Source of the DNA: Flavobacteriaceae bacterium UBA5534
GTDB lineage: Bacteria; Bacteroidota; Bacteroidia; Flavobacteriales; Flavobacteriaceae
Length of the DNA: 55,612 nucleotides
NCBI GenBank assembly: GCA_002426015.1
Contig: DINS01000026.1
Coordinates: 54,136-109,747, forward strand
Direction: 5' to 3'
Shown: positions 18,013 to 27,117 of the stretch, in pieces
How the letters are laid out: each line of letters opens with the position of its first letter
How positions within the stretch are numbered: position 1 is the first letter of the stretch
The notes under the pieces: generated by a model
Databases searched by the model: none
What the model was told of the DNA's origin: nothing
What the model saw: the letters and a program-made list of their open reading frames with translations, nothing else
Translations under genes and position numbers: made by a program

Positions 18013-19420
18013 TGGTATCAAAAATTAAATTTATTCCTAGTTGTAAAGATACACTTTGTGCTTTAGATATATTTTGCATTTGCAATAAATTATCTACCAT
18101 ACCATATAAATTTACTTTACCAAAATGCATTGACATCCCTAAACCAACATTACTGAACGAGTAATCATCAACTGTATAAGTAAGTTTTAGTCGTAAGGCA
18201 TCAAAAAGTCTTCGATAATAATATGCAGTTGCAGCAATTTGTGGTCGTTTTGGCCTAAATATCGAAAACAGTTGTACTCCTACTGCGTTTTGATAATCAT
18301 CATCAGACGTATTTAAACAATTACAGTCGTTACCTACCTTTTCACCAAATGAATACTTATATGAAGCATTGAACTTGGTCGAACGCCAAGTCACATAATT
18401 GTTGGTTAAGGTATCTACTTTAACGTTCTCATCTAACTCTTGCTCAAAATTTTCCCAATAAGGTGTTGTGCCTTCATTGTTCAATAAAGGTGGGAACACC
18501 AATCCTATCCCTTCAAATGTATAACTTCCATTAAGATTATAGTTTTCTACATCTTTTGAATGAAAAATCGCTCCAAAATCGAGCATACTCGCAGTAATTT
18601 TCGTTTGGTCGTTGGGCTGGATCGTAAACCCTAAATCGACTCCAAGACCAAAGTTTCCACTAAAAAAGAGTCGTGGAATTATTTTTTTTATGTCTTTGCT
18701 CGGATCAGAATTTTCATCATCTAAAAGCGAAGCCAAGCCAGATGTTTTGATGGTGCCATCAAGATTTTGCAAAACATGTTCATAATAATTGTTGCCTGTG
18801 TTGCTTAATCTTGTGGTAAAAGTCCCTCTATTGTTGGTGCTATGCACATTAAAAATACTGGAATACAATTTACCCCTCACACCAAAAGTTAGCTTTTTGT
18901 TCACCTCCTTATTGATTCCGAAGTGGATGACCGAAATGAGTTCGCCTTTAAAGTTGACATCAGATAGGCTAAAAGATTCATTGATGTAATTGGCATTACC
19001 TTCCCAAGCCAACACTGCAACATCTTTAGGGAAATAACCTATAACATCCAGTTCTTCATACAGTCCGTAAGAATAGTATGTTGTTTCATTTTTGCGCCAA
19101 CCACCATTGATGATTTCCAGTTGCTGATTGACCACCACATAATCATTATTTGTCATTGAAAAAATGGCATCTCTTATTTTAACGTTGATGTCTCTACCAT
19201 CATCAGAAAAAATATCATACACATTCGCTCCCGAACTGCCTGCATTAAAATGAACCTGTGAAAATAACGGAACACCAAAATGCCTTTCATAGTTTATTTT
19301 CGCTCCAGGGTTTTGAATAAGCGCCTGTGGAATATCAGTAAAATCGTATAAAATTTGCTTGTTTTGTGCACAAACAGAAACACCCAAGACAACAATCAGA
19401 TATGTCCATTTATATGACAT
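18005..19420 (-). CDS. DUF5723-family outer membrane protein
   Basis: Predicted outer-membrane barrel of 471 residues. The signal peptide ends SVCAQ, followed by YDFTDIPQALIQNPGAKINYERHFGVPLFSQVH in two parts, the characteristic DUF5723 opening (Gln-x-x-x-x-NPGA). Alternating amphipathic strands continue to the C-terminus (SLQLGINLIFDTND). The function of the family is unknown. Flanked by a small lipoprotein 3 bp upstream and a secreted protein overlapping its 3' end, so the three probably form one envelope complex or pathway. Confidence 0.82.
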   Translation of the reverse strand: MSYKWTYLIVVLGVSVCAQNKQILYDFTDIPQALIQNPGAKINYERHFGVPLFSQVHFNAGSSGANVYDIFSDDGRDINVKIRDAIFSMTNNDYVVVNQQLEIINGGWRKNETTYYSYGLYEELDVIGYFPKDVAVLAWEGNANYINESFSLSDVNFKGELISVIHFGINKEVNKKLTFGVRGKLYSSIFNVHSTNNRGTFTTRLSNTGNNYYEHVLQNLDGTIKTSGLASLLDDENSDPSKDIKKIIPRLFFSGNFGLGVDLGFTIQPNDQTKITASMLDFGAIFHSKDVENYNLNGSYTFEGIGLVFPPLLNNEGTTPYWENFEQELDENVKVDTLTNNYVTWRSTKFNASYKYSFGEKVGNDCNCLNTSDDDYQNAVGVQLFSIFRPKRPQIAATAYYYRRLFDALRLKLTYTVDDYSFSNVGLGMSMHFGKVNLYGMVDNLLQMQNISKAQSVSLQLGINLIFDTND

Positions 19421-19423
19421 CGC

Positions 19424-19993
19424 TTATAGTTCAAAATAAAGGGTGGCTTTGGACTGTAACTCCAATTGACCTGCGGTATTAGATGTTAATGGTGTTGTAG
19501 TTGGAGGCAATGTAATTTTATAAACCAACTTTGTAGCTTCCTTAAAGGAGGTCAATTCGGGTTCTTCAATGGTAACAGTAGTTTCTGAAAGAATCGGACT
19601 ATTAACAGTACCAGAAGGCACAGGCATCTGAATGTTGTATTTGAGTTCGTCATTGTCATTCAAAAACTCAAAATCGACTACGAACTGTCTATCAATACTG
19701 TTTATGAATCTAAAGGTCAAGTTGGCTTTAGATAACTGATCGACAAAAAAATCAGAACTTATCACTTCGACACGCGTCGTATCTGTAAGAGTGATTACTT
19801 CCTGTTGGGTACTGTCATCAATAAAGTTAGGCGCGACAAGTGTTGAGTAAATAAAGTTGGACTCTAAAATTGGTGAAGGAACAATATTTTCTGTTTGATC
19901 AAAATCGACATCTTTAACACATGATGTTACTGTCACCAAAATGAGCAAAACAAAGAGAGTCTTTAAAGTAAAATTTTGATTATATAGCTCCAT
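19424..19993 (-). CDS. Small lipoprotein of unknown function
   Basis: 189 residues with a signal peptide II: hydrophobic LKTLFVLLILVTVTSC with the lipidated Cys at about 25, then VKDVDFDQ. The mature part is almost all beta-strand (ANLTFRFINSIDRQFVVDFEFLND, AGQLELQSKATLYFEL), suggesting a small sandwich. Asp at +4/+5 does not settle the membrane location. First gene of the operon 19993-17167. No named family recognised; homologues may simply be annotated as hypothetical lipoproteins. Confidence 0.78.
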   Translation of the reverse strand: MELYNQNFTLKTLFVLLILVTVTSCVKDVDFDQTENIVPSPILESNFIYSTLVAPNFIDDSTQQEVITLTDTTRVEVISSDFFVDQLSKANLTFRFINSIDRQFVVDFEFLNDNDELKYNIQMPVPSGTVNSPILSETTVTIEEPELTSFKEATKLVYKITLPPTTTPLTSNTAGQLELQSKATLYFEL

Positions 19994-20030
19994 ATACCAA
20001 TAGAAACGTTCTTAACCATTTTAAATTATG

Positions 20031-20720
20031 TTAAAGATACATTTTTAATTGCAACAATTGGTTTACTTGTTTGATATGTGCTTCGGCAACGTCATTGCGA
20101 TAGTTGAAGAAAATGGCATCATAACCAACATCCAATGCTCCAAAAATATCGGCTTCGAGGTTGTCCCCTATCATTAAGCTTTCATTGGGTTGTGCCTTTG
20201 CAATTTTCAAGGCATAATCAAAAATGATCGGATTTGGTTTCTTTACACCAGCAACATCAGCATTGGTAATTGTTGTAAAATAATGGGTAATCTGTGAAGA
20301 TTTCATTTTTTTGTATTGCGCTTCTTCAAATCCATTGGTAATAATGTGCAATTGGTATTTTGTTCTTAAGTAGTCTAAAATCTCGATGGTGCCTTCAAAC
20401 AAATGGCTAAACGTCGTAAGGTGTTGGATGTAATCTTCAGACAACTGATGAATCAATTCATCCTCAATCATAAAGCTCAAGGCATCAAACGAATCTTTCA
20501 GCCGTCCGTAGCGCAAATTATCCTTTTCTATTTTGTCGTTTCGGTACAGTTTCCAATACTGCAAGTTGATGGGTTCATAGACATTCAAAAAATCCTCAAT
20601 ATTGACATTGACCTTGTGTATTTTAAAAATCTTGTCAAAAGTCAATGCCGAATTTTTATCAAAATCCCAAAGGGTATGGTCTAAATCGAAAAATATATGT
20701 TTGATGTTTTTAATTTGCAT
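20031..20720 (-). CDS. YjjG-family HAD nucleotidase (noncanonical pyrimidine nucleotidase)
   Basis: HAD-superfamily phosphatase, 229 residues, matching the YjjG group that dephosphorylates dUMP and unusual pyrimidine nucleotides. Motif I is FFDLDHTLWDF (Asp12 and Asp14), motif II IITNGFEEAQ, motif III the Lys in VKKPNPIIFDYAL, and motif IV MIGDNLEADIFGAL. The four-helix cap lies between motifs I and II. It overlaps the 3' end of the upstream deacetylase-like gene by 11 bp, so the pair is co-transcribed. Exact substrate is inferred from the family only. Confidence 0.85.
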   Translation of the reverse strand: MQIKNIKHIFFDLDHTLWDFDKNSALTFDKIFKIHKVNVNIEDFLNVYEPINLQYWKLYRNDKIEKDNLRYGRLKDSFDALSFMIEDELIHQLSEDYIQHLTTFSHLFEGTIEILDYLRTKYQLHIITNGFEEAQYKKMKSSQITHYFTTITNADVAGVKKPNPIIFDYALKIAKAQPNESLMIGDNLEADIFGALDVGYDAIFFNYRNDVAEAHIKQVNQLLQLKMYL

Positions 20721-22011
20721 GTGAAGAATCTAATACGATACTAAATAAATCTCTAAAACCTTTCCAACGTTCGTCATCACTAAATGAATAGTTATGAAAA
20801 ATCGGCGTAAAGGTACCATTGACTTTTTTGACTTCAAAAATAAGTTGCTGCAAATCTTGCTTTTTGTCCAATAACGACTGTCTTTTTAAGAGTGTAAAGT
20901 CAATACAATGAAATGAATTGACTTGCAATGGTGTTTGTATTTCATAATCTAAATCGTAAAACTGAAAAGGCGTACAAGTACCAGCCCTAAAGCCAGAATG
21001 GCCGATATAACCCATTGTAAAATCTTGTTTGACCTCAAGCTCAATCAAGTTACGATACGATTCTGGAAGGTTCAGTTTTGAAAATGAATTGCGTGACGCC
21101 TCCAACGGATAATTGGTGATGGATTCCATCTTTTGCTTTTCTTTCTTGAGAATGTCAATGTCGTCCAAAGCAAAATAGGATGCCTTTAAACCCACTTTAC
21201 AATAGTCGGAAACCGATTTGATAAGCGATACAAAGCGCTTTTTGTTGATATTGATATTTTTATCGAAAGTTGAATAATCACCTATCAAAAAGAATACAAT
21301 AAACTTGTTGTTTGTCTGCTTTTGCTTATTGATGATCCACTTGAAGGTATCATAAGGGTCGCGCTTAAAGCCAAAAATAGATTGATAACGTTGAAACAAC
21401 CGCCTTAACTTCAATCCAGAAATGTCATTGACCGTTCCACCAATGGTGCGCATCAACCCTTTTTGCTTAAAATAATAAGCCATTGGCACATCTATAACAG
21501 GTTGAACAGTGTAGGTCTTTATAGGAAATTCATAATTAGCAAACTGCATCTTTAAAATATCTTTAAACTTATAGGCCCAAATATCGATGACAGGTTGATG
21601 CAAAAACTGGTGTTTGAACGCTAAACTCTCTGAAGCTAAAAACCGACCATAATCGTCTTTGACATGTGGCAGATACTCTTCATAACGACTCAATAAATAA
21701 AAAGCGGCCGCAAAAATATCATAAGGCATACTGCTCTTTTCGGAGGTTGTGAAAAAGCACTTGGTTTCTTCCCAATCGTGTACATGTATTTCGATATCAG
21801 ACAATCCTTGTTCATAAAGCAGGTCGTTGCTACGCACAAAAATCTCATTGCTCAAAGGCTGTCTAGTGTAGGACATTTTCATACTATCATGTGCAATAAA
21901 CTCTTCTATGGTTGTTGTAAATCGCACTGGAATTCCCAAAATACGCGTACAGATATGCTTAAAGGCATAGCTTACTCGAGGGGTGATTTTATGGGTATAA
22001 ACTAATAACAT
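20710..22011 (-). CDS. Polysaccharide deacetylase-like protein (DUF7033-type N-terminus)
   Basis: 433 residues of a family common in Bacteroidota. The N-terminal part (to about 110) starts LLVYTHKITPRVSYAFKHI and contains PYDIFAAAFYLLSRYEEYLPH. The C-terminal part is a NodB-like barrel with FFLIGDYSTFD, GHSGFRAGTCTPFQFYD and IFHNYSFSDDERWKGFRDLF. The segment KVGLKASYFA stands where I expect a His-Pro-Ser-Tyr sequence in relatives, so the metal-binding His may be missing and activity is uncertain. Coupled to the yjjG-like gene. No signal peptide, so a cytoplasmic location is likely. Confidence 0.7.
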   Translation of the reverse strand: MLLVYTHKITPRVSYAFKHICTRILGIPVRFTTTIEEFIAHDSMKMSYTRQPLSNEIFVRSNDLLYEQGLSDIEIHVHDWEETKCFFTTSEKSSMPYDIFAAAFYLLSRYEEYLPHVKDDYGRFLASESLAFKHQFLHQPVIDIWAYKFKDILKMQFANYEFPIKTYTVQPVIDVPMAYYFKQKGLMRTIGGTVNDISGLKLRRLFQRYQSIFGFKRDPYDTFKWIINKQKQTNNKFIVFFLIGDYSTFDKNININKKRFVSLIKSVSDYCKVGLKASYFALDDIDILKKEKQKMESITNYPLEASRNSFSKLNLPESYRNLIELEVKQDFTMGYIGHSGFRAGTCTPFQFYDLDYEIQTPLQVNSFHCIDFTLLKRQSLLDKKQDLQQLIFEVKKVNGTFTPIFHNYSFSDDERWKGFRDLFSIVLDSSHAN

Positions 22012-22055
22012 AGTGTTCCGTTTGCAGTCTTCAGTTGGCAGTTGCTAATTGTTAA

Positions 22056-22754
22056 TCATAACATTCCTTCATCTGCAAAGCTAAAATATGCTTTTTCTGT
22101 GATGATAAGGTGATCTAGTACTTTAATGTCCAAACTTTCGGCTGCTGTTTTGAGCTTTTGGGTAATCTGTCTGTCGGCCTCGCTTGGCTTTAGGGTCCCA
22201 GAAGGATGGTTGTGTGCCAATATCAAACCAACTGCGCCAACTTCGATAGCTGTTTTTAATGCCAAGCGCACATCGACCAGAGTACCAGTAATGCCTCCCT
22301 TGCTCAACTGGTTTTTTTGGATGACCTTATTGGAATTATTGACATACACAATCCAAAATTCTTCATGTGGCAATTCGCCAATAATGGGCTGCATCAATTC
22401 AAAAACCGATTGGCTCGATTCAATTTTATTTAACTGTAAAGCCTCTTCACCTCGTCGTCGTCGTCCCAACTCCAACGCAGCCACAATCGTGATGGCCTTG
22501 GCTTCTCCAATGCCCTTAAATTCCATTAGTTGTTTGATAGACAATTTACCGAGTGCGCTCAAATTATGGTCAACACTTGCCAAAATGCGCTTACATAAAT
22601 CGACAGCACTTTCTTGTCGGTTGCCAGAACCTATCAAGATAGCTACCAATTCAGCATCGCTTAAAGCCGCTTTTCCTTTGTTGAGGAGTTTTTCGCGTGG
22701 TCGGTCATCTAACGACCAGTTCTTAATGGAAAAAGTTGATGGTTTTTCTGACAT
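22056..22754 (-). CDS. radC: RadC family JAB/MPN-domain protein
   Basis: 232-residue RadC homologue. An N-terminal helix-hairpin-helix region (FKGIGEAKAITIVAA, about 79-92) precedes the JAB1/MPN metalloprotease-like domain with His181 and His183 in HNHPSG and Asp194, a complete JAMM motif, so zinc binding is expected. Despite the historical name, a DNA-repair role is not established for the family. Stands alone on the minus strand, with a -7 element just before its ATG. Confidence 0.92.
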   Translation of the reverse strand: MSEKPSTFSIKNWSLDDRPREKLLNKGKAALSDAELVAILIGSGNRQESAVDLCKRILASVDHNLSALGKLSIKQLMEFKGIGEAKAITIVAALELGRRRRGEEALQLNKIESSQSVFELMQPIIGELPHEEFWIVYVNNSNKVIQKNQLSKGGITGTLVDVRLALKTAIEVGAVGLILAHNHPSGTLKPSEADRQITQKLKTAAESLDIKVLDHLIITEKAYFSFADEGML

Positions 22755-22758
22755 AAGA

Positions 22759-22790
22759 TAAAGATAAAAATTGTAAATTTCAGAACCAAT
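22759..22790 (-). promoter_or_regulatory. Candidate promoter of radC with -7 element 4 nt before the ATG
   Basis: On the minus strand ATTG (22787-22790), 20 bp, TATCTTTA (22759-22766), 4 nt, ATG at 22754. One mismatch in each box. Fits a leaderless transcript. Confidence 0.5.
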
Positions 22791-22808
22791 TCAATTAATA
22801 GCAATACT

Positions 22809-23261
22809 ATGCAAACTTTATTTGATAATCAAACATATCAAGAGGTTTTACAACGTATAGAAAATCTTGATGAACACTCACAGCCTGTTTGGGGACAAAT
22901 GGATGTGGCTCAAATGCTTAACCATTGCCAAAGGCCACTGGAAGTTGCCAATGGAAGACTCACTTTTACCGAAAAGCCTGGTTTTGCAAAGAAGTTAGTG
23001 TTCAAATTTTTTAAGCCTCAAATGTACAATGACAAACCTTGGAAGCAAAATATCCCAACGGTCAAGGATTTTAAAGTAGAGCAAACAAAACCCTTTGTTG
23101 AAGAAAAGCAAAAACTGAAGGAGGTACTAAGCGAGTTCAACAAAAAAGACCTCAACCTACATTGGCCAAAACATCCCTTTTTTGGAGAATTTACCACCGA
23201 ACAATGGGGGAAAATGCAGTACAAACACATCGACCATCACTTAAGACAGTTTGGGGTTTAA
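22809..23261 (+). CDS. DUF1569 (DinB-like fold) protein
   Basis: 150-residue cytoplasmic protein. QPVWGQMDVAQMLNHCQRPLEVANG and the terminal MQYKHIDHHLRQFGV match DUF1569, a member of the DinB/YfiT-like four-helix group; His residues at the H-C-Q and H-x2-HH positions could bind a metal as in the fold. Function unknown. Lies 65 bp upstream of the PaiB-like gene on the same strand. Confidence 0.8.
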   Translation: MQTLFDNQTYQEVLQRIENLDEHSQPVWGQMDVAQMLNHCQRPLEVANGRLTFTEKPGFAKKLVFKFFKPQMYNDKPWKQNIPTVKDFKVEQTKPFVEEKQKLKEVLSEFNKKDLNLHWPKHPFFGEFTTEQWGKMQYKHIDHHLRQFGV

Positions 23262-23325
23262 GCCATTAGTGATTGCTGTTTTTAACTGAATTTGAAAATG
23301 ATACTTAAAATTCTTAATTGAATAC

Positions 23326-23922
23326 ATGACCTATCCACCACAGCACCATCAAGACAACGATAAAGACCACATGATTGAGGTGATAAAAACCTACCCATTG
23401 GCAACCATCATTTCGGTAAAAGACAACGAACCACTCATCACCCATTTGCCCTTAATTTATCGCGAGGCTGATGGTAAGCTCATTGGCCATATCGATATCT
23501 ATAACCCACAGGCCAACTTGCTCAAAGACCACAACCCCATCACCATTTTGTTCTCTGGGCCACAATGTTATATTTCGCCAAGTATTTATACAACCACACA
23601 GTTGCCAACCTGGAACTATATCAAAGTACACCTCAAAGGCACTGTCAAAGCGATTGAAAGCAAAGACTCCTTAAAACAATCATTGATTACAATGACCGAG
23701 TTTTTAGAGCAACCCAACCACAAGTATGTTTTAGAACCAGATAATCCTCGTATGGATGCCAATCTTGCTTACATCAAGATGTTTGAGATAAGCATTGATG
23801 CTTGGGAAGGCAAGTTTAAACTCTCGCAAGACAAACACCCAAAAGACATTCGGCAAGCAAGGGCCGAATTGGTTCGCGCCAACCAAGAGTCCATTAAACA
23901 GTTTTTAGATAAGGTATTTTAG
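23326..23922 (+). CDS. PaiB-like FMN-binding protein
   Basis: 198 residues with the split-barrel flavin-binding fold of the PaiB / FMN-binding negative transcriptional regulator family. LATIISVKDNEPLITHLPLIY, IGHIDIYNPQANLL, PTWNYIKVHLKGTVK and GKFKLSQDKHPKDIRQA are family landmarks, and the length is normal. In Bacillus PaiB represses sporulation and protease genes; here a DNA-binding role is unproven and a flavin-dependent role is equally possible. No regulatory target is evident. Confidence 0.88.
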   Translation: MTYPPQHHQDNDKDHMIEVIKTYPLATIISVKDNEPLITHLPLIYREADGKLIGHIDIYNPQANLLKDHNPITILFSGPQCYISPSIYTTTQLPTWNYIKVHLKGTVKAIESKDSLKQSLITMTEFLEQPNHKYVLEPDNPRMDANLAYIKMFEISIDAWEGKFKLSQDKHPKDIRQARAELVRANQESIKQFLDKVF

Positions 23923-24207
23923 TTTTTGGTAAGTGTCTTTACATAACTTCACAATAGACCGATTCTTCTTGTGGTTACTAGATAAGGGTTTTGTTCGGAA
24001 ATACTGTACTGCTCTCGGAGGATTGTCGAAAGAATTTGTAAAACAATGGAAAAATTGCTGATGCTATTTTGAAGGACTCACAACGAATTTTGAAACTAAA
24101 CACACAAAAACATGCATAGGAAATGTAGTGGGATATGATTATTTTTAAAACTTAATTAAAGTAAAACCTCACTAATTTCAGATTAAAGTTTAATAAAACA
24201 GAATGAC

Positions 24208-25023
24208 ATGAAAAAAATAATTTATTGCCTAGTTATCGTTTCACTCCTTTTTACCAGCATTAATTCTATGGCTTATAACGACCCAATCCCAGAGCACGAC
24301 AGCCTTACCATCAAATCAAAATTTGTAGATGAAGATAGAGTGATCAATATTTGGACTCCACCTATTTATAAGCAAACAAATGATCGGCTTCCAGTTCTTT
24401 ACATGCCAGATGGTGGCATAAAAGAAGATTTTCCTCATATAGCAAATACCTTGGCTCAACTTATAAAAGAAAATAAAATACCTCCATTTATTTTGGTTGG
24501 AATCGAAAACACTGAAAGAGGCAGAGATTTAACAGGATTTTCAGAAGCAGAACATGACAGACAGTATTGCCCTATGACTGATGGTGCCAAAAACTTTAGG
24601 GCTTTTATTACTGATGAACTCATGCCAGAAATAAACAAGAGGTACAGAACCAATAGCAAAAAAGGCATACTAGGTGAGTCTCTTGCTGGGCTGTTTGTTA
24701 TCGAGACATTCTTTATAAGCCCTGAAAGTTTCGATTTTTATATTGCAATGGATCCTTCACTTTGGTGGAACAATCAATATTTGGTTAAAAACGCTGATTT
24801 ATTATTAGCCAAATTCCCCGATAAAGAACTTAAGCTTTGGTTTGCAGGTTCTAGTGCAGTGGACATTTCTAAATCTACAAGAAGAATCCAAAAAACCTTA
24901 AAAAATAGCGCGCCTGATAAACTAACCTGGATGTATTCTGACGAACCAAATGAAAAACACAATACCATTTTTAGGGCTACAAAAGAGAAAGCTCTTATTT
25001 GGACATTAAATGAAAGTGAATAA
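24208..25023 (+). CDS. Secreted alpha/beta-hydrolase esterase (Fes/IroE/esterase D-like)
   Basis: 271 residues with signal peptide (MKKIIYCLVIVSLLFTSINSMA). The hydrolase fold shows the oxyanion segment PVLYMPDGG, the nucleophile elbow GESLAG with Ser158, an Asp-containing late strand and a His near the C-terminus (NEKHNTIF). It resembles putative esterases of the YbbA/IroE type, which cleave esters such as trilactone siderophores, but no siderophore genes are nearby, so the substrate is unknown. Preceded by a 285-bp region without a gene. Confidence 0.82.
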   Translation: MKKIIYCLVIVSLLFTSINSMAYNDPIPEHDSLTIKSKFVDEDRVINIWTPPIYKQTNDRLPVLYMPDGGIKEDFPHIANTLAQLIKENKIPPFILVGIENTERGRDLTGFSEAEHDRQYCPMTDGAKNFRAFITDELMPEINKRYRTNSKKGILGESLAGLFVIETFFISPESFDFYIAMDPSLWWNNQYLVKNADLLLAKFPDKELKLWFAGSSAVDISKSTRRIQKTLKNSAPDKLTWMYSDEPNEKHNTIFRATKEKALIWTLNESE

Positions 25024-25186
25024 ACAAATCGAGGTCTAAATTGCCTCTTGTTTTGAAATATGGTCGATTTTATCCCATAATCGGTCTTTTTTACTTCATA
25101 ATTGGTAACACATATCTAGACAAAAATGAGTATTTTTAAAGGTATGCTCAATGTCTTAAAAGTGTCTAATTAAGAAAACAGATGCG

Positions 25187-25882
25187 ATGAACACGTATAA
25201 AGATCTGCACCTTTGGATGCTCATTCCAATGTTAGTTATGCAGTTAGGCATCTTTTATGATTATTGGGGTGATTTTACCGACAATGCTTGGTCTGTTCAT
25301 ATACATTATGTCACTGGTTCAATATGGTACTTTTATTTAATTATTCAGCCTTACTTTGCCACTCATGGTCATCTAGCAAAACATCGTACCAATGGTATTA
25401 TTGGGATGTTTTTAGCTGGTGGTGTTTGCATAACCGCGTTGAGCATGCTTCAACGAGATATCGAATCAGCTGAAGATGCGATAATATTTCCAGACGAATT
25501 TGGACCCTTTCAATCTTGGTTTTTTTACGGTGTTATTGTTGTTGAAATTGTTATGATAACTGCATTTGGATATGCGGTCATTATGAGTATTATTCAAAGG
25601 AAAAAGCTAGAGGACCATGCGTGGTGGCTCATTTCTACTGTGTTTTTGATCATGATGCCAGCATTGGCAAGAGGAGTGGGAAATATCCAAATATGGATTT
25701 ATATAGATGAATTTCCTAATATCGATATTATGGCAATGCTGTTGTTAGCTGCATATAAATACAAAAAAATCAAGCATCCAGCCACCTACCTTGCTGTCTT
25801 TGTTATTGTTTTTACCTGCTTTCTTGAGCCTTTGGGCAAGTGGGAAGCCATGCAAACCTTCTTAAAGACCTTTATAAAGTAA
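25187..25882 (+). CDS. Seven-helix membrane protein of unknown function
   Basis: 231 residues with about seven hydrophobic helices. Conserved-looking polar positions are HIHYVTGSIWY, THGHLAKHRTNG and LEDHAWWLIS; the His residues suggest cofactor or metal ligands as in small haem- or quinone-associated membrane proteins, but this is inference. The pattern somewhat recalls DUF2306-type proteins. Between the esterase (163 bp upstream) and the dienelactone hydrolase (66 bp downstream), all on the plus strand. Confidence 0.7.
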   Translation: MNTYKDLHLWMLIPMLVMQLGIFYDYWGDFTDNAWSVHIHYVTGSIWYFYLIIQPYFATHGHLAKHRTNGIIGMFLAGGVCITALSMLQRDIESAEDAIIFPDEFGPFQSWFFYGVIVVEIVMITAFGYAVIMSIIQRKKLEDHAWWLISTVFLIMMPALARGVGNIQIWIYIDEFPNIDIMAMLLLAAYKYKKIKHPATYLAVFVIVFTCFLEPLGKWEAMQTFLKTFIK

Positions 25883-25948
25883 TAATACTTCTTATAATCA
25901 ATATTTTATAAAAATTATGTAATTTTATTAGCATAATAAACCGTTACT

Positions 25949-26836
25949 ATGAAACCACTTAAAAAAGAAGATATCAGTCAGGAAGTTTTTGATCTTTATG
26001 ATGATTATGCACATAACAAATTAAACCGTCGTGAGTTTGTTGAAAAACTATCACTATACGCGATTGGTGGCATAACAGTAGGTTCGCTGTTAAGTTTTAT
26101 GTCACCTAATTATATAGATACTATTTTGGTAGCAAAAGATCATCCGCAATTAGAGTCAGATTATATAACTTATGAATCTCCAAAAGGTGGTGGAACAATA
26201 AAAGGACTGCTATCAACTCCAAAAAACATCGATGGCAAACTACCAGGAGTTGTAGTGGTACACGAAAACAGAGGATTAAACCCTTATATTGAAGATGTTG
26301 GCAGACGTACTGCTTTAGACGGATTTATAAGTCTTGCGCCTGATGCTTTATCGCCTTTAGGTGGTTACCCAGGTAATGATGACCATGGCAGAACAATGCA
26401 AAAGCAGAGAGATAGAAATGAAATGCTTGAAGATTTTATTGCTGCTTTTAATTATCTTAAAAATCATAAAGATTGCAACGGAAACATAGGCGTCGTTGGA
26501 TTTTGCTTTGGTGGTTGGATTTCTAATATGATGGCTGTAAAAGTGCCAGAACTTAAAGCAGCAGTCCCTTTTTATGGTGGTCAACCAACCGATGAAGAAG
26601 CTGCAACTATAAAAAGCCCTTTATTACTTCACTATGCCGAATTAGATACTCGTGTAAATGAAGGTTGGCCTGCTTATGAAGCTGTTCTTAAGGCTCATAA
26701 TGTCGAGCATACTGCACATTTTTACCCAGGAGTAAATCATGGGTTTCATAACAATACAACACCACGTTATGACAAAGAAGCTGCTGAATTGGCTTGGGCA
26801 AGAACCATTGCTTTTTTTAAGGAAAAGCTTGTTTAA
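25949..26836 (+). CDS. Dienelactone hydrolase family protein (YghX-like)
   Basis: 295-residue alpha/beta hydrolase with the DLH-type triad: Cys186 in GFCFGG, Asp233 in AELDTRVN and His264 in VNHGFHN. HENRGLNPYIEDVGRR and LDGFISLAPDALSPLGGYPG are family landmarks. Residues 26-55 hold NRREFVEKLSLYAIGGITVGSLLSF, a Tat-like Arg-Arg motif with a hydrophobic stretch, so it may be exported or anchored; the long N-terminal extension before the motif is as in YghX proteins. Substrate unknown. Confidence 0.85.
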   Translation: MKPLKKEDISQEVFDLYDDYAHNKLNRREFVEKLSLYAIGGITVGSLLSFMSPNYIDTILVAKDHPQLESDYITYESPKGGGTIKGLLSTPKNIDGKLPGVVVVHENRGLNPYIEDVGRRTALDGFISLAPDALSPLGGYPGNDDHGRTMQKQRDRNEMLEDFIAAFNYLKNHKDCNGNIGVVGFCFGGWISNMMAVKVPELKAAVPFYGGQPTDEEAATIKSPLLLHYAELDTRVNEGWPAYEAVLKAHNVEHTAHFYPGVNHGFHNNTTPRYDKEAAELAWARTIAFFKEKLV

Positions 26837-27117
26837 AATTTTATTTGTTAATGTAGCCTAATTAAAAATTCATTAAATCTTTTAATGGAGCGAAAAAACA
26901 AACTATATCTCGAAGTTTTACAGAGTTATAACCTTTATAAAAAATTTATTTAGGAGTGTAACATATTGGTACTATGACTCGTCCTTTATTGAGAATGCTT
27001 AATTTCTAAATCCCCACTTTTAGAATAAAACCTTTCAATGGCTTTAACTTATGTTAAAACCATTGATGGCCAGTGGTATTTGGACATTAAAAAAGTATTG
27101 ATATAAATCACTCAAGA

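Noticed and set aside
22126..22761. A 211-codon open frame on the plus strand opposite radC
   Set aside because: It lies antisense to a clearly conserved RadC with an intact JAMM motif; low-complexity Ser/Leu-rich translation without a recognisable domain. A shadow frame.
23932..24061. About 43 open codons (ending LGGLSKEFVKQWKNC) in the gap before the esterase, possible gene remnant
   Set aside because: No ATG, no recognised family, and too short to exclude chance. The 285-bp gap 23923-24207 is left as non-coding with no feature I can support.
26837..27117. 281-bp gap before the DUF2652 gene inspected for a small gene or RNA
   Set aside because: Several stops in all frames, no clear hairpin with T-tract and no TAnnTTTG at a sensible position.
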